Below, in pieces: positions 45,610-59,463 of a stretch of 64,000 nucleotides of DNA (positions are counted from its first letter, which is position 1; every line of letters starts with the position of its first letter). The position numbers and the translations under genes were made by a program. The notes under the pieces were generated by a model. That model did no database searches. It worked only from the letters and a program-made list of their open reading frames with translations, and had not been told where the DNA came from. The stretch comes from Nematostella vectensis (lineage: Eukaryota > Cnidaria > Anthozoa > Actiniaria > Edwardsiidae): contig NC_064035.1 in NCBI RefSeq assembly GCF_932526225.1, positions 2,417,501 to 2,481,500 on the forward strand, given 5' to 3'.

Positions 45610-47156
45610 TTACCACATTGTTAAACTCATCTCCCCGTATTGTGAGTCCCATCTGTAGAATGCACGGACATAGCCTTTGCTAATCTGCAACTGGCACCGC
45701 CATCGCCCCGTGTGATCCATGCTCGTCGTCACGTAAGTAAACGTCTCTGATTCAAGCCTGTTCTCCTGTTTGAATTTGTAGATTTTGTGACCAGCCTCGT
45801 TCGGCAAGTAGATGTCACGCCGTCGCATTGTGCAGTGGATGCGAAAGAAGAGCGTGACAGAATCCTCGTTCACCCAGTCCCCTGGAAGAAAGAAGGTCAG
45901 CACGAATAAGTAAGGGACTGGGGCGAGGTCTTACGAGCCACTAAGCACCCCGATCAGTGGGGGAGCTCAATTCTCCCAATTATAAAAAGATTACCATAGT
46001 ACAGATAGTAGTGTGATGAAAAATGACAAAAAATGGTCGGTCCATGAGGATGTGTGGGGGAGTTGGAGTTTGCCACAAACTTTTTTGTTTCCCTGAAGCC
46101 CTGTTAATTGTAAAAGGCATGGCACAGTAGTAAGAAGGGTAGCAACGTACCTCCAACGTGTAAGTTATACGTCACAGGATCCACCACATTCATATGGAAC
46201 TCGCCTACCGCAAACGGGACGTCCTGAAAGCCTGTCATGTGTTTCTGAGATACCCAGAATCCCGAGTTTATAAAGAACACCTGTGTAGGGGCATTCCGCT
46301 CGCATCTGCAGTTCCTTGCGACCCGATCACGGCCCGGGGGCCCTCTTTCACCGGGGGACCCGGCCTTGCCGGGCTGACCAGGTACCCCAGGGGTCCCCGG
46401 TGGACCAATAGGGCCCATCGGCCCCCGTGGACCAGTTTTCCCTCTCCAACCCGGTGACCCATGTGTTCCATTTCTCCCAGGCTCTCCGGGATGACCTCGT
46501 CTTCCTCGTTTGCCGGGGGGGCCGGGGGGACCTTGTTTTCCCGATACACCGGGGATGCCATTCAGCCCATTGCGCCCCGGGGGGCCACTAGGCCCAGGGG
46601 GTCCTGGATGTCCTGGAATTCCTAATAAAAGGAGGAAATATGGGAAACTGATTGAAGGAATCATGAGTCTCGTACGAGTGCCCCGTAACTAACTTAAACC
46701 TTGCGGTTGCCACATTTCAATCCAGAATAACTCGACTGTTCCATAAGTTATGAGTTACTCATGAAGAGTTTCTCTTTTCCTTCAACTTTTTCCCTCGATA
46801 TCTCGCATTTTCGAATAACATTTTATTACAGTCGGTTTTTTTTATTAGAACTCTATTATAACGGGGTACATCTTGACATTTTCCAAACGATAATTCGAAT
46901 ACCCAATAACTCGAACCAATTTCGATTTTCTTTGAAAGAACGTATTTTTCCTGAGCCAACATAGGAAGAATAACATACAAATTCAATCGAGTATTACAAA
47001 TATCAAATAAATAGATATTGAGCTTTATGAAGTAAAATAAAAATCTAGAGGATAATCAGTCCAGACCGACGGGTAAAATCTGCTAATCCCGCCGTTATAA
47101 GTTCCAATGTGAACGATGAGACACTCACCATTTTTCCCATGTGTTCCTGGTATTCC
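45610..47156 (-). CDS. collagen-like protein, 3' exons with unrecognised C-terminal domain
   Basis: Three exons join in phase. 47129-47156 reads [10 protein letters not shown]. 46151-46621 is a run of about 33 Gly-X-Y triplets ending GERGPPGRD, then a short CRCER linker and the start of a C-terminal region ([12 protein letters not shown]...). 45610-45881 continues ([17 protein letters not shown]...) to a TAA at 45610-45612. Splice sites are strong (TTTTTTTTCAG, GTGAGT, GTACGT, TTTCTTCCAG). The Gly-X-Y run is uninterrupted, as in a triple helix. The region after it, about 140 aa with few cysteines, is not a fibrillar COLFI, C1q, EMI or CTHRC1 domain that I recognise. Upstream exons, including any signal peptide, were not identified. 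Likely a secreted or membrane-anchored matrix protein, by inference. Confidence 0.8.
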
Positions 47157-49426
47157 CTGAAAAAAAAAAAAGAAAACTCCTTTCTTATATATTGCTGGGA
47201 AAGTAGAAAACCCATAACATATCAAAAACCCGCGTGCCAAATAGTTTTATTGTTTTTGTAGTCTTTATCATCGGTTGAGAAATCTGCTGATGATATGTCA
47301 ATAGGGCATGGATCAAGAGCCACAGAAAGCTACTACCTTGTCGATGTGTATGCAGTAGAACACTATTATAATGAAAACGCTATAGAAACATTATATCGGC
47401 TGGCATCAATGGTGTCTTATACTGAAAACTCCCTTTCTTGCATTTTTATATTATCTGCATGTTTTCTTTTTTACATTTGCAAATTGTTTTCATACCAAAC
47501 TAACAAGTACACCATTTGTTACGTGCAGGGAAACGATACCAACTATTCTAAGAATTCCATGAATGCTCACAGGAACTTTTATATGATTGGCTCGTCTTTG
47601 TCACACCATTACTGAGCATGCGCACACTAGGAAAATGAAGCCGGGTTCAACAAAACAGCTACACCAGCAAAATTTAGTTCCTTACTCTGTCTCCAAAAAA
47701 ATGCTGCTAAATGCGCCAGTTTTCTCGACTGCTTTTACGGGTAAGAGGTTTTGTTGAGTTGTGCTAGTTAAAAGTTGCCTAATTCAATGTTGTAGGTTGA
47801 TTTCCTAACGTACTTACACGCGGCTATCGTCATTAAGATGATCCGAAACTAGTTCATACGGGCGTTATTTTATCGATTTACCATGGCCCTATTTGTGATT
47901 TTAAAGTTGCTCATGGTCTTTATCTATTTCCAATGGAGATGTGACAGATGTCAATCGAAAAATAATTGCCATCACTGATGGTGTCGGTGTGAACACAGCA
48001 AGAAAAGGTCTAATCGGTTATAGCGCATTCTAATATATGTATTTTAACCACCACGAATATTGTTTTCAGTTTGCTCAAACTTGTTGCTTATTCCTTCAAA
48101 TTTGAAGGACGATATTACTCATGAATAACTGAGCACATAGTCAACCGACTACGAGTGAATGTCAGATTTCTAACAAGGGAAAGTTTTGCACGATTTTTAT
48201 CGCCATATCTGAGAATGCTTCCACTTATCATTTAAGATAGTCCAACGGTTATTTCCAATCAAAATACTAATCTACTTCATAACAACCACAACAATTTGCA
48301 TCTTATTATGAATTAATATTTTCTTTGATTGGTGGTTAAGCTTGGTTGCATCTTAATTGGTGCTGATTTGGTGTTAAATGATAGCAAAAATCTGAAAATG
48401 TGAAAAACTCAGGATCGCCTTCTGTGTTTTTATCGTTCTTAGCATTACACCACACCCGTTTTAACCTGATGGCTGTAATTTTCTACCATTCACAAACTTC
48501 TCCAGCAAGTCTGGTACCCCTTATACCTAAGAAAGAACTGTTGACCAAGCTCGGACGCAAGGCAGAACCCTTTATATCGATATTTTTTCGCTACTTTTAA
48601 TTAGATGGTTGTGTTATTTTGTAATTTCATTGTAATTTTGAAAGGCATCGAAAAATTTTTTTTCTGCTTTTAGAATCTTAGGGCTTTGAGTAATTTTGCA
48701 GAAATGTTAGGTTGGTCGCTATCTTGACGTTTTGGACCTTAGAAGACACCCCACACGAAATCATATACATCTGGTGCGCCCAGTATTAAACGCTTCTTGG
48801 GCAGATTTGACATCAAATGTACATTCTTACACCAGCCTAAATAATATAATTCAAATATTCCACAACACAGACGTTTTCCCAAAACTAGTGTACGGAAAAA
48901 GATAATTTCTATTCCATGTAGTGAATTAACAAATTATCACTTCATTATTCTTGATGTTACAGGCAATTCATAACCGCTTTACACTTCAAAAAGATCCGAC
49001 TTTTGTTTATTTTAGCCGTCCTGCTGTGCAGAAACTGAAAAAACATTATCTATGATAAACAATTTCCAACATCATATAATTTTGTAATAGACAAGGAATA
49101 GGCAATGTATAAAATTCATGCCATTTAAAATATATAGAATCAGTATGGTGTCTAAAGTACGGGTACTGTGCGAATGTATATTTTTCTTTGTGTTGTTCAA
49201 ACAATTGTGCATTTTTAGATGATATGCGGATACTGTACTAACTTCAATCGTACAACAGATAAATGATTTTTAAGCTTGTGGAAGTCAAGGTAATGTCAAC
49301 CATTTTTCTACAGAGATTTTTTGATGGAGTGGAAGATGCAATGGAGTATTGTCGTTTCGTCAAGCCCAAGTAACCAGCTAATGATTTCACTCGCAGCAAA
49401 CCTAGCTCGACTGCCCTTCGAAATGA
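47157..49426. other. noncoding sequence upstream of the collagen-like exons
   Basis: About 2.3 kb, AT-rich, with no supported exon. Part of it is probably intron of the collagen-like gene, whose 5' exons were not found. Confidence 0.45.
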
Positions 49427-52330
49427 TATATTCTTCATTGGTTTCCAAATAAAGATGCCCTCTTTAGGGACAATCTCATGTTGTGTGAGTTTAAGATGAC
49501 AGCAGAACGTAAGATAACAGTTTTTTTTCTGTTCGTGTGTTTGTGGGGTCGAAGTGTTTTCATTGAATTTCTATTTCTACCGGATTATCATCGCCGAAAA
49601 GAGTTTGCATGTGTGTATGAATTGGATAAAGAAGTATTGTTCTCTAGTAAGACTCAATGAATAATTGCTGTGTGTACATATCGACATACTTACACAACAC
49701 GTAGTTACTTTGCACTCTTGCTCGGCTGAGCTATTTTTACTTTTCTCGGCTTCTCCTCTGCAAAATCAATACGCAAATGTACAGGAGAAAGGGCCTTTAA
49801 ATTCGCACTGGTACAGCTACGTGTGAATGTATGATTTGAGCGTGCACGAATACGATTTTTCCGTATGCTTGCCTATGAACCATGACATCCTCTAAGTCAG
49901 ATTTTGTCGAGAACCTTAGAGTCAAACTTCAAATCAAGTGAGCTACGTCAAAAACTCTCCCCATACCTTGTACATGGCATAAGTCGTAGCGATGAAACGA
50001 CCCAGAATACGAGAAATAGCTGTGCTGTTGTTGGACTCATTTTTTGCGGCCAGCTTTTAAGTGTCTGAAATTAATTCGGAGCCCGCTCGGCGGCCGGAAC
50101 TGGAGGGACTTTGTGCACTAATAAATTCATCTCCACTTCAGTTACCCCGCTCTACAAGATAAAGGAAGGGTTAACCGAAGCATTAAACAAAAGCGATATC
50201 GTAAAACAAAGCTGGGTAACAATGGATCAGAGCAGTGTGAAAATATAGCGGGCTTTGACCTTTTTCCACCAAGCAAGGTCGTTGAAATATCAGCGGCATA
50301 TCCATTTAGCAGTGCACAACATTAACCAGTGGCGAATTTTACCGCATAGTCCTGCGACCTGCAGCAGAACTCGAACAAAAGACCTCCCGGGTTTTTCTTT
50401 TCGTTAGGGCGTGCGCATTACTGTGATCAGATAAAAAATGTTTGGTGTTAATTGGGTCAGAGTTGGTTACGGATACGAGGAGCACGATTTCTTTATCTTT
50501 ATTCTGGGACAGTTCAACTACGCGGAGTGCTGGGAAAATTTGTTATACTTGATGATAAAGACATAATCCTCGTTGAAAAACGTGAACTTGAAGAACCCTT
50601 CTTTATACATTGATATGTTTAGCGCGATAATATCTCTCGGCTAAAAAAAATGAACGATATATCCCGCATGAGAACAGGGATACACAAACATGTCTCGACT
50701 TTGCGAAAAAAACTTTTTTTCTCAAACAAAATGATGTACCTCTTTTCCTCTAAATGTACAATAAATATAATAATATCCTTGGTACCCTTTTGACAGTGTC
50801 ATGAAGTCCTCATACACTATTTTTCACGCGTTTGTTTTTGTTGTTGCGTAAATTAATCCCCGGAGAATTAATGTTTTTCGTGAAGTAAACAAATAATCGA
50901 TCATATTTTATTGATTAAAAAGAGTCGCGACTACCTCAAGCAAGAATATAAACCGTTCTACAGCAATTCAAAAAGCTATCAAAGCTGGACATGTCTCAAA
51001 CCTCACTTCACACATAAGCTCTTTTTCGAACAAAGCTTTTATCGTTAGACTGCGCAGAACGTTGATCCAGCGGGAAATATTATCCCAAGACATCTTTTAC
51101 ATTAGCACGTTAACAGATCTTGAAAATGACAAATGTATCAAGTAAGGATAGAAACACTTACGGTGCTTATAATGGTGAATGTGTCTTCGCCATCTTGCTA
51201 GGGACTGGGAGCTAACTGTTGCTACCTCCACAGGGATCTCAATCCATCTTTCTTATCATAAGAAAGGTTTTTTCAAAGATCTCTAGAAAAATGACCTATT
51301 AGTCAGTGAACACGAGGAAAAGGGTTGAAACCCCCATTTTGACAAAAATCCTGTGACATCTCTTAGCCCCACCTCACACTTGTCTGTATTCTCAACGATT
51401 CTGTAGAATAGATTCCATCGTTTGCATAGAGGACATTCTTGTTCTTAGCGTCAGAATTCCTATGAAAAAAAAGGATTTGAAGTGACTCCATAGGTAAGAC
51501 AAGATTACGGCGCCGTAAGGCTGAAGGGGTATGCAATGGTAGTAGCAAACAAACTTAAAAGTCAAAGACTATATTGTTAAGAGTATGTAACATTTAACCC
51601 GAGCTTCTAATACAATATATAGCTAATGCTATCAACAAAAAAGCAGTGTTCGCATGTAATTTGTGTCAGCTTACCTTTCGTTTTCTCTGTGTGAATGCTT
51701 GTTCACATGACGCGCCAATGCAAGCGGGCCAAACTAGAAACTTCTTCCCAGAAGCAAACACTCGTTAGTATGCTAAGCTTGCAGAGCCAGACGGGAGCCA
51801 GTATTGTGAACGGACAAAAAATGCGTTCAGTCTTAAGTAGTAATGTTCAATGAACGCCCAAGAGTCAAGATAATGAGAACACTTCATCAGCTGCACGTCC
51901 GCGTTTCAGCACACCATCCAAACCACACTCACGAATACATATTTTAAAATGCCTAGCCTTATTTCCACAGAATCACGAATAGAGTTTTAACCTAGCATAA
52001 ACCGCAACCTCAGTCCCACCAACCCTGCTGCGGCCCTGTCCAAAGCCAAGATAAATAATAGAGAAATAGGAATATCGGACTTAATATCGGACGAACTAAA
52101 CCTCGCTCCCAGGGTTGCCTGGGTAATTTTTAAAGTTGTCAGTAGCTAAACTTGGGCACTTTTATAAATGATAATTATTATTTTTTGCGTATTCTTGAGT
52201 TTGTTTTATATACTTCATTTCTCTATTTCTGAGCAATTTTGTGGTTTACGCATGCATTTTTTCTATAATACAGTTTTCACGGTACGTTAATCTATTGATC
52301 TGTTTGATTCAATTTACTGTTTTTTGCCAA
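49427..52330. repeat. segmental duplication, copy 1
   Basis: This 2.9-kb block is nearly identical to 53318-56225; both start near TATTCTTYATTGGTT and AAATAAAGATGCCC. It contains CGGCGGCCGGAACTGGAGG near 50090, absent from copy 2. Some exon-like pieces with good donors are present on the minus strand (donor GTAAGTG at about 51165 beside an AAGATGGCG motif; GTAAGC at about 51672). None could be linked into a gene. A 61-codon frame at 51363-51548 differs from its copy-2 counterpart mainly by amino-acid-changing substitutions, arguing against selection for protein. Confidence 0.9.
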
Positions 52331-53317
52331 TCCTAATTAATGACGAGTATTTGATTAACATTTGCGCGGATTGCCTGTTGTTTTAGTACAATCCCTATTG
52401 ATGACGCGTGTTTGATTATCATATGTGCGCATTACAATCCCATTTGATGACGAGTGTTTGATTATCATTTGCGCGCATTACCTGTTGTTTTTGTACAACC
52501 CTTATTAATAACCCGTGTTTGATTAACATTTGCGCGTATTGCCTGTTGTTTTAGTACAACCCTAATTAATGACGAGTATTTGATTATCATTTGCGCGTAT
52601 TGCCTGTTGTTTTAGTACAACCCTAATTAATGACGAGTGTTTGATTATCATTTGCGCGCATTGCCTGTTGTTTATGTACAATCCTTGTTGATGACGAGTG
52701 TTTGATTATCATTTGCGCGTATTGCTTGTTGCTTACGTACAACCCCAATTGATGACGAGTGTTTGATTATCATTTGTGTGCGTTGCCTATTGTTTACGTA
52801 CAATCCTTGTTGATGACGAGTGTTTGATTATCATTTGCGCGCATTGCCTGTTGTTTTCGCACAATCCCATTTGATGACGCGTGTTTGATTATCGTTTGCG
52901 CGCATTGCCTGTTGTTTACGTACAATCCCAATCGATGACGAGTGTTGGAGTATCATTTGCGCTCATTGCCTGTTGTTTACGTACAATCCTTGTTGATGAC
53001 GGGTGTTTGATTATCATTAGCGCGCATTGCTTGTTGTTTTCGCACAATCCCAATTGATGAAGAGTGTTTGATTATCATTTGCGCGGATTGCCTGTTGTTT
53101 ACGTACAATCCCGATGACGAGTGTTTGATTATCATTTGCGCGTATTGCTTGTTGTTTACGTACAACCCCAATTGATGACGAGTGTTTGATTATCATTTGC
53201 GTGCGTTGCCTATTGTTTACGTACAATCCCAATTGATGACGAGTGTTTGATTATCATTTGCGCGCGTTGCTTATTGGTTACGTACAACCCCAATTGATGA
53301 CGAGTGTTTGATTATCA
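52325..53317. repeat. 61-bp satellite array 1, about 16 units
   Basis: The unit is about 61 bp: GATGACGAGTGTTTGATTAT, CATTTGCGCGCATTGCCTGT, TGTTTACGTACAATCCCAATT. Units vary by small indels and substitutions at GCGCGC and TACGTA. The array separates the two copies of the duplicated block. Confidence 0.93.
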
Positions 53318-56225
53318 ATATTCTTTATTGGTTCCCAAATAAAGATGCCCTCTTTAGGGACAATCTCATGTTGTGTGAGTTTAAGATGACAGCAGCACGA
53401 AAGATAACATTTTTTTTCTGTTCGTGTGTTTGTGGGGTCGAAGTGTTTTCATTGAATTTCTATTTCTACCGGATTATCATAGCCGAAAAGAGTTTGCATG
53501 TGTGTATGAATTGGATAAAGAAGTATTGTTCTCTAGTAAGACTCAATGAATAATTGCTGTGTGTACATATCGACATACTTACACAACACGTAGTTACTTT
53601 GCACTCTTGCTCGGCTGAGCTATTTTTACTTTTCTCGGCTTCTCCTCTGCAAAATCAATACGCAAATGTACAGGAGAAAGGGCCTTTAAATTCGCACTGG
53701 TACAGCTACGTATGAATGTATGATTTGAGCGTGCACGAATACGATTTTTCCGTATGCTTGCCTATGAACCATGACATCCTCTAAGTCAGATTTTGTCGAG
53801 AACCTTAGAGTCAAACTTCAAATCAAGAGAGTCAAACTTCAAATCAAGTGAGCTACGTCAAAAACACTCCCCATACCTTGTACATGGCATAAGTCGTAGC
53901 GATGAAACGACCCAGAATACGAGAAATAGCTGTGCTGTTGTTGGACTCATTTTTTGCGGCCAGCTTTTAAGTGTCTGAAATTAATTCGGAGCCCGCTCGG
54001 GACTTTGTGCACTAATAAATTCATCTCCACTTCAGTTACCCCGCTCTACAAGATAAAGGAAGGGTTAACCGAAGCATTAAACAAAAGCGATATCGTAAAA
54101 CAAAGCTGGGTAACAATGGATCAGAGCAGTGTGAAAATATAGCGGGCTTTGACCTTTTTCCACCAAGCAAGGTCGTTGAAATATCAGCGGCATATCCATT
54201 TAGCAGTGCACAACATTAACCAGTGGCGAATTTTACCGCATAGTCCTGCGACTTGCAGCAGAACTCGAACAAAAGACCTCCCGGGTTTTTCTTTTCGTTA
54301 GGGCGTGCGCATTACTGTGATCAGGTAAAAAATGTTTGGTGTTAATTGGGTCAGAGTTGGTTACGGATACGAGGAGCACGATTTCTTTATCTTTATTCTG
54401 GGACAGTTCAAACCTGGGAGTGCTAGGAAAATTTGTTGTACTTGATGATAAAGACATAATCCTCGTTGAAAAACGTGAACTTGAAGAACCCTTCTTTATA
54501 CATTGATATGTTTAGCGCGATAATATCTCTCGGCTAAAAAAATGAACGATATATTCCGCATGAGAACAGGGATACACAAACATGTCTCGACTTTGCGAAA
54601 AAAAACTTTTTTCTCAAACAAAATGATGTACCTCTTTTCCTCTAAATGTACAATAAATATAATAATATCCTTGGTACCCTTTTGACAGTGTCATGAAGTC
54701 CTCATACACTATTTTTCACGCGTTTGTTTTTGTTGTTGCGTAAATTAATCCCCGGAGAATTAATGTTTTTCGTGAAGTAAACAAATAATCGATCATATTT
54801 TATTGATTAAAAAGAGTCGCGACTACCTCAAGCAAGAATAAAAACCGTTCTACAGCAATTCAAAAAGCTATCAAAGCTGGACATGTCTCAAACCTCACTT
54901 CACACATAAGCTCTTTTTCGAACAAAGCTTTTATCGTTAGACTGCGCAGAACGTTGATCCAGCGGGAAATATTAGCCCAAGACATCTTTTACATTAGCAC
55001 GTTAACAGATCTTGAAAATGACAAATGTATCAAGTAAGGATAGAAACACTTACGGTGCTTATAATGGTGGATGTGTCTTCGCCATCTTGCTAGGGACTGG
55101 GAGCTAACTGTTGCTACCTCCACAGGGGTCTCAATCCATCTTTCTTATCATAAAAAAGGTTTTTTCAAAGATCTCTAGCAAAATTGACCTATTAGTCAGT
55201 AAACACGAGGAAAAGGGTTGAAACCCCCACTTTGACAAAAATCCCGTGACATCACTTAGCCCCACCTCACCCTTGTCTGTATTCTCAAAGATTCTGTAGA
55301 AAAGATTCGATCGTTTGCATAGAGGACATTCTTGTTCTTAGCGTCAGAATTCCTATGAAAAAAAAGGATTTGAAGTGACTCAATAGGTAAGACAAGATTA
55401 CGGCGCCGTAAGGCTGAAGGGGCATGCAATGGTAGTAGCAAACAAACTTAAAAGTCAAAGACTACATTGTTAAGAGTATGTAACATTAAACCCGAGCTTC
55501 TAATACAATATATAGCTAATGCTATCAACAAAAAAGCAGTGTTCGCATGTAATTTGTGTCAGCTTACCTTTCGTTTTCTCTGTGTGAATGCTTGTTCACA
55601 TGACGCGCCAATGCAAGCGGGCCAAACTAGAAACTTCTACCCAGAAGCAAACACTCGTTAGTATGCTAAGCTTGCAGAGCCAGACGGGAGCCAGTATTGT
55701 GAACGGACAAAAAATGCGTTCAATCTTAAGTAGTAATGTTCAAGGAACGCCCAAGAGTCAAGATAATGAAAAAAACTTTATCAGCTGCACGTCCGCGTTT
55801 CAGCACACCATCCAAACCACACTCACGAATATATATTTTAAAATGCCTAGCCTTATTTCCACAGAATCACGAATAGAGTTTTAACCTAGCATAAACCGCA
55901 ACCTCAGTCCCACCAACCCTGCTGCGGCCCTGTCCAAAGCCAAGATGAATAATAGAGAAATAGGAATATCGGACTTAATATCGGACGAACTACACCTCGC
56001 TCCCAGGGTTGCCTGGGTAATTTTTAACGTTGTCAGTAGCTAAACTTGGGCACTTTTATAAATGATAATGATTATTGTTTGCGTATTCTTGAGTTTGTTT
56101 TATAGACTTCATTTCTCTATTTCTGAGCAATTTTGTGGTTTACGCAATGCATTTTTTTCTACAATACAGTTTTCACGGTACGTTAATCTATTGATCTGTT
56201 TGATTCAATTTACTGTTTTTTGCCA
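53318..56225. repeat. segmental duplication, copy 2
   Basis: Near-identical tandem copy of 49427-52330. Copy-specific changes include an internal 20-bp duplication (GAGTCAAACTTCAAATCAAG twice near 53808-53848), loss of about 20 bp near 54000, and scattered single substitutions. The low divergence means the duplication is recent, or that the copies are being homogenised. Confidence 0.92.
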
Positions 56226-58360
56226 ATCCTAATTGATGACGCGTGTTTGATTATCATTTGCGCGCATTGCCTGTTGTTTACGTACAACCCTAATTAATGA
56301 CGAGTATTTGATTAACATTTGCGCGGATTGCCTGTTGTTTTAGTACAATCCCTATTGATGACGCGTGTTTGATTAACATTTGCGCGGATTGCTTGTGTTT
56401 TCGCACAATCCCATTTGATGACGAGTGTTTGATTATCATATGTGCGCATTACAATCCCATTTGATGACGAGTGTTTGATTATCATTTGCGCGCATTACCT
56501 GTTGTTTTTGTACAACCCTTATTAATGACGCGTGTTTGATTATCATTTGCGCGCATTGCCTGTTGTTTACGTACAATCCCATTTGATGACGCGTGTTTGA
56601 TTATCATTTGCGCGCATTGCCTGTTGTTTACGTACAATCCCATTTGATGACGGGTGTTTGATTATCATTTGCGTGCGTTGCCTATTGTTTACGTACAATC
56701 CTAATTGATGACGAGTGTTTGATTATCATTTGCGCGCGTTGCCTATTGGTTACGTACAACCCCAATTGATGACGCGTGTTTGATTATCATTTGCGCGCAT
56801 TCCCTGTTGTTTACGTACAATCCCAATTGATGACGAGTGTTTGATTATCATTTGCGCGAATTGCTTGTTGTTTACGTACAAATCCCAATTGATGACGAGT
56901 TTTTGATTATCATTTGCGCGCGTTGCCTATTGTTTACGTACAATCCCAATTGATGACGAGTGTTTGATTATCATTTGCGCGCATTCCCTATTGTTTACGT
57001 ACAATCCTTGTTGATGACGAGTGTTTGATTATCATTTGCGCGCATTGCCTGTTGTTTACGTACAACCCCAATTGATGACGAGTGTTGGATTATCATTTGC
57101 GCGTATTGCTTGTTGCTTACGTACAACCCCAATTGATGACGAGTGTTTGATTATCATTTGCGCGCATTGCTTGTTGTTTACGTACAAATCCCAATTGATG
57201 ACGAGTGTTTGATTATAATTTGCGCGCATTGCTTGTTGTTTTCGCACAATCCCATTTGATGACGCGTGTTTGATTATCATTTGCGCGCATTCCCTGTTGT
57301 TTACGTACAATCCCAATTGATGACGAGTGTTTGATTATCATTTGCGCGCATTGCCTGTTGTTTACGTACAATCCTTGTTGATGACGAGTGTTTGATTATC
57401 ATTTGCGCGTATTGTTGTTGCTTACGTACAACCCCAATTGATGACGAGTGTTTGATTATCATTTGCGCGCGTTGCCTATTGTTTACGTACAATCCCAATT
57501 GATGACGAGTGTTTGATTATCATTTGCGCGCATTGCTTGTTGTTTACGTACAAATCCCATTTGATGACGAGTGTTTGATTATCATTTGCGCGCATTCCCT
57601 ATTGTTTACGTACAATCCCAATTGATGACGAGTGTTTGATTATCATTTGCGCGCATTGCCTGTTGTTTTCGCACAATCCCATTTGATGACGCGTGTTTGA
57701 TTATCGTTTCGCGCATTGCCTGTTGTTTACGTACAATCCCAATCGGTGACGAGTGTTTGATCATCATTTGCGCGCATTGCTTGTTGTTTACGTACAAATC
57801 CCAATTGATGACGAGTGTTTGATTATAATTTGCGCGCATTGCTTGTTGTTTTCGCACAATCCCATTTGATGACGAGTGTTTGATTATCATTTGCGCGCAT
57901 TGCCTGTTGTTTACGTACAATCCCAATTGATGACGCGTGTTTGATTATCATTTGCGCGCATTGCCTGTTGTTTACGTACAATCCCAATTGATGACGCGTG
58001 TTTGATTATCATTTGCGCGCATTCCCTATTGTTTACGTACAATCCTTGTTGATGACGAGTGTTTGATTATCATTTGCGCGCATTGCCTGTTGTTTACGTA
58101 CAATCCCAATTGATGACGCGTGTTTGATTATCATTTGCGCGCATTCCCTATTGTTTACGTACAATCCTTGTTGATGACGAGTGTTTGATTATCATTTGCG
58201 CGCATTGCTTGTTGTTTTCGCACAATCCCATTTGATGACGAGTGTTTGATTATCATTTGCGCGAATTGCCTGTTGTTTACGTACAATCTCGATGACGAGT
58301 GTTTGATCATCATTTGCGCGCATTGCTTGTTGTTTACGTACAATCCTTGTTGATGTCGCG
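56215..58360. repeat. 61-bp satellite array 2, about 35 units
   Basis: Same unit family as array 1 and more than twice as long, with several subtypes (CAATCCCAATT, CAATCCTTGTT, CAATCCCATTT, TTTTCGCACAA versus TTTACGTACAA). The duplicated unit is therefore block plus array, and the two arrays changed length independently afterwards. Minus-strand frames of 60-106 codons (YVNNRQCAQMIIKHSSS periods) are by-products. Confidence 0.93.
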
Positions 58361-58854
58361 TGCCTGTGGATAGCAGTTGCATGAATAGGGTATATTTAAT
58401 CGCAAGGCAATTAATACTAAGAAAATTTTAATTTAAAAATAAATGTATAGGATGTTCTATCCACAAATTTTCAAATCTAACTGTATCTTCTTTTTTGTCC
58501 TAAGTGGTTCTTGTGTTCTCTCATAGGCTCCCAATATGTGATTTGATAAAGATGTGGAAATCATTGACTCCGGTTTTTTAAATTCTTGTTAACCCCGGTT
58601 ATCCTCTTTGATTACGCTAAAAAATGTTTGTCATGCGAGGAGGTAATTGTCTATTAAAACAGAGAAAGTCATGAGAATTTTTTCCACAAAAAAAATATAC
58701 AATGCTATTTATTTGTTGAGTTTCGTACAAATTATACTACAAGAATAAGGGTGTTTTTGTTTCAACATTCTAAAGTGATTTCTTGGTACCAAAACAGACC
58801 TGTGATTATGACGCAGTATCTAAAGGAGTAAATACAGAACTTTCCTTATGCTTA

Positions 58855-59048
58855 CAGCCAAATTCGTTGTTGCGCGACCTCAGCGAATCCAAAATCCATG
58901 TCTCGTTTGGGAATAGAGCGTAGTCAGACACAACCTATGGGGGAGGTTTGTCTGGTTTTGATTGTTTGGTTTGATTGACTACGTGCTATTCCCAAACGAA
59001 GAAAGAAATTTTGGACTCTGGCAGGTCGTGCAACAACGAATTTGGCTA
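58855..59048. mobile_element. MITE with ~80-bp terminal inverted repeats
   Basis: The left arm starts CAGCCAAATTCGTTGTTGCG and the right arm ends with its inverted copy (...CAACAACGAATTTGGCTA); similarity runs about 80 bp and includes CGTTTGGGAATAG. TA dinucleotides flank both ends (58853-58854 and 59049-59050), compatible with a TA target duplication of Tc1/mariner type. No coding capacity. Confidence 0.82.
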
Positions 59049-59386
59049 TAAATAGTTTAAAAAAATCAGGTAATGCTAAATTTTCACAGATTTCTTTGTC
59101 ATAGTAGAAATCAGTTGCCTAGATTATCCGCTATTAACTGGCATCAACCATCCCCCTAGAATACACAAAAAGTACAGGAGCCTTCGACTGCCGCCATTTT
59201 GTCGTCCTATCAAAGTATCAAGTGTGAGAATGCATCCATTTCAATCAGATGACTTGGGAAAGCGTTTGATTGTATTAATGTCAGGTAGTTTATTTAAGAT
59301 TACTTCTCATAATTTTCCATTGTAATCATCCAATATGTAAATGTATTACCCCCAAGCCCATCCCTCATTTTCTCTTTATTTCACAC

Positions 59387-59404
59387 AACCCCCCCCCCCC
59401 CCCC
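59387..59404. repeat. poly-C tract
   Basis: A homopolymer of about 18 C residues just downstream of the SLC25A40-like stop codon, probably in its 3' flank. Confidence 0.9.
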
Positions 59405-59463
59405 TGAGAAATGCTAATGCTGGGACAGAGGTCAGCAAAACAAGATTTCAGCACCCATCCAGG

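Noticed and set aside
52325-58360. 61-bp arrays as a CRISPR array
   Set aside because: The whole unit repeats with graded variation; there are no unique spacers between constant repeats, no cas genes, and the setting is a metazoan genome.
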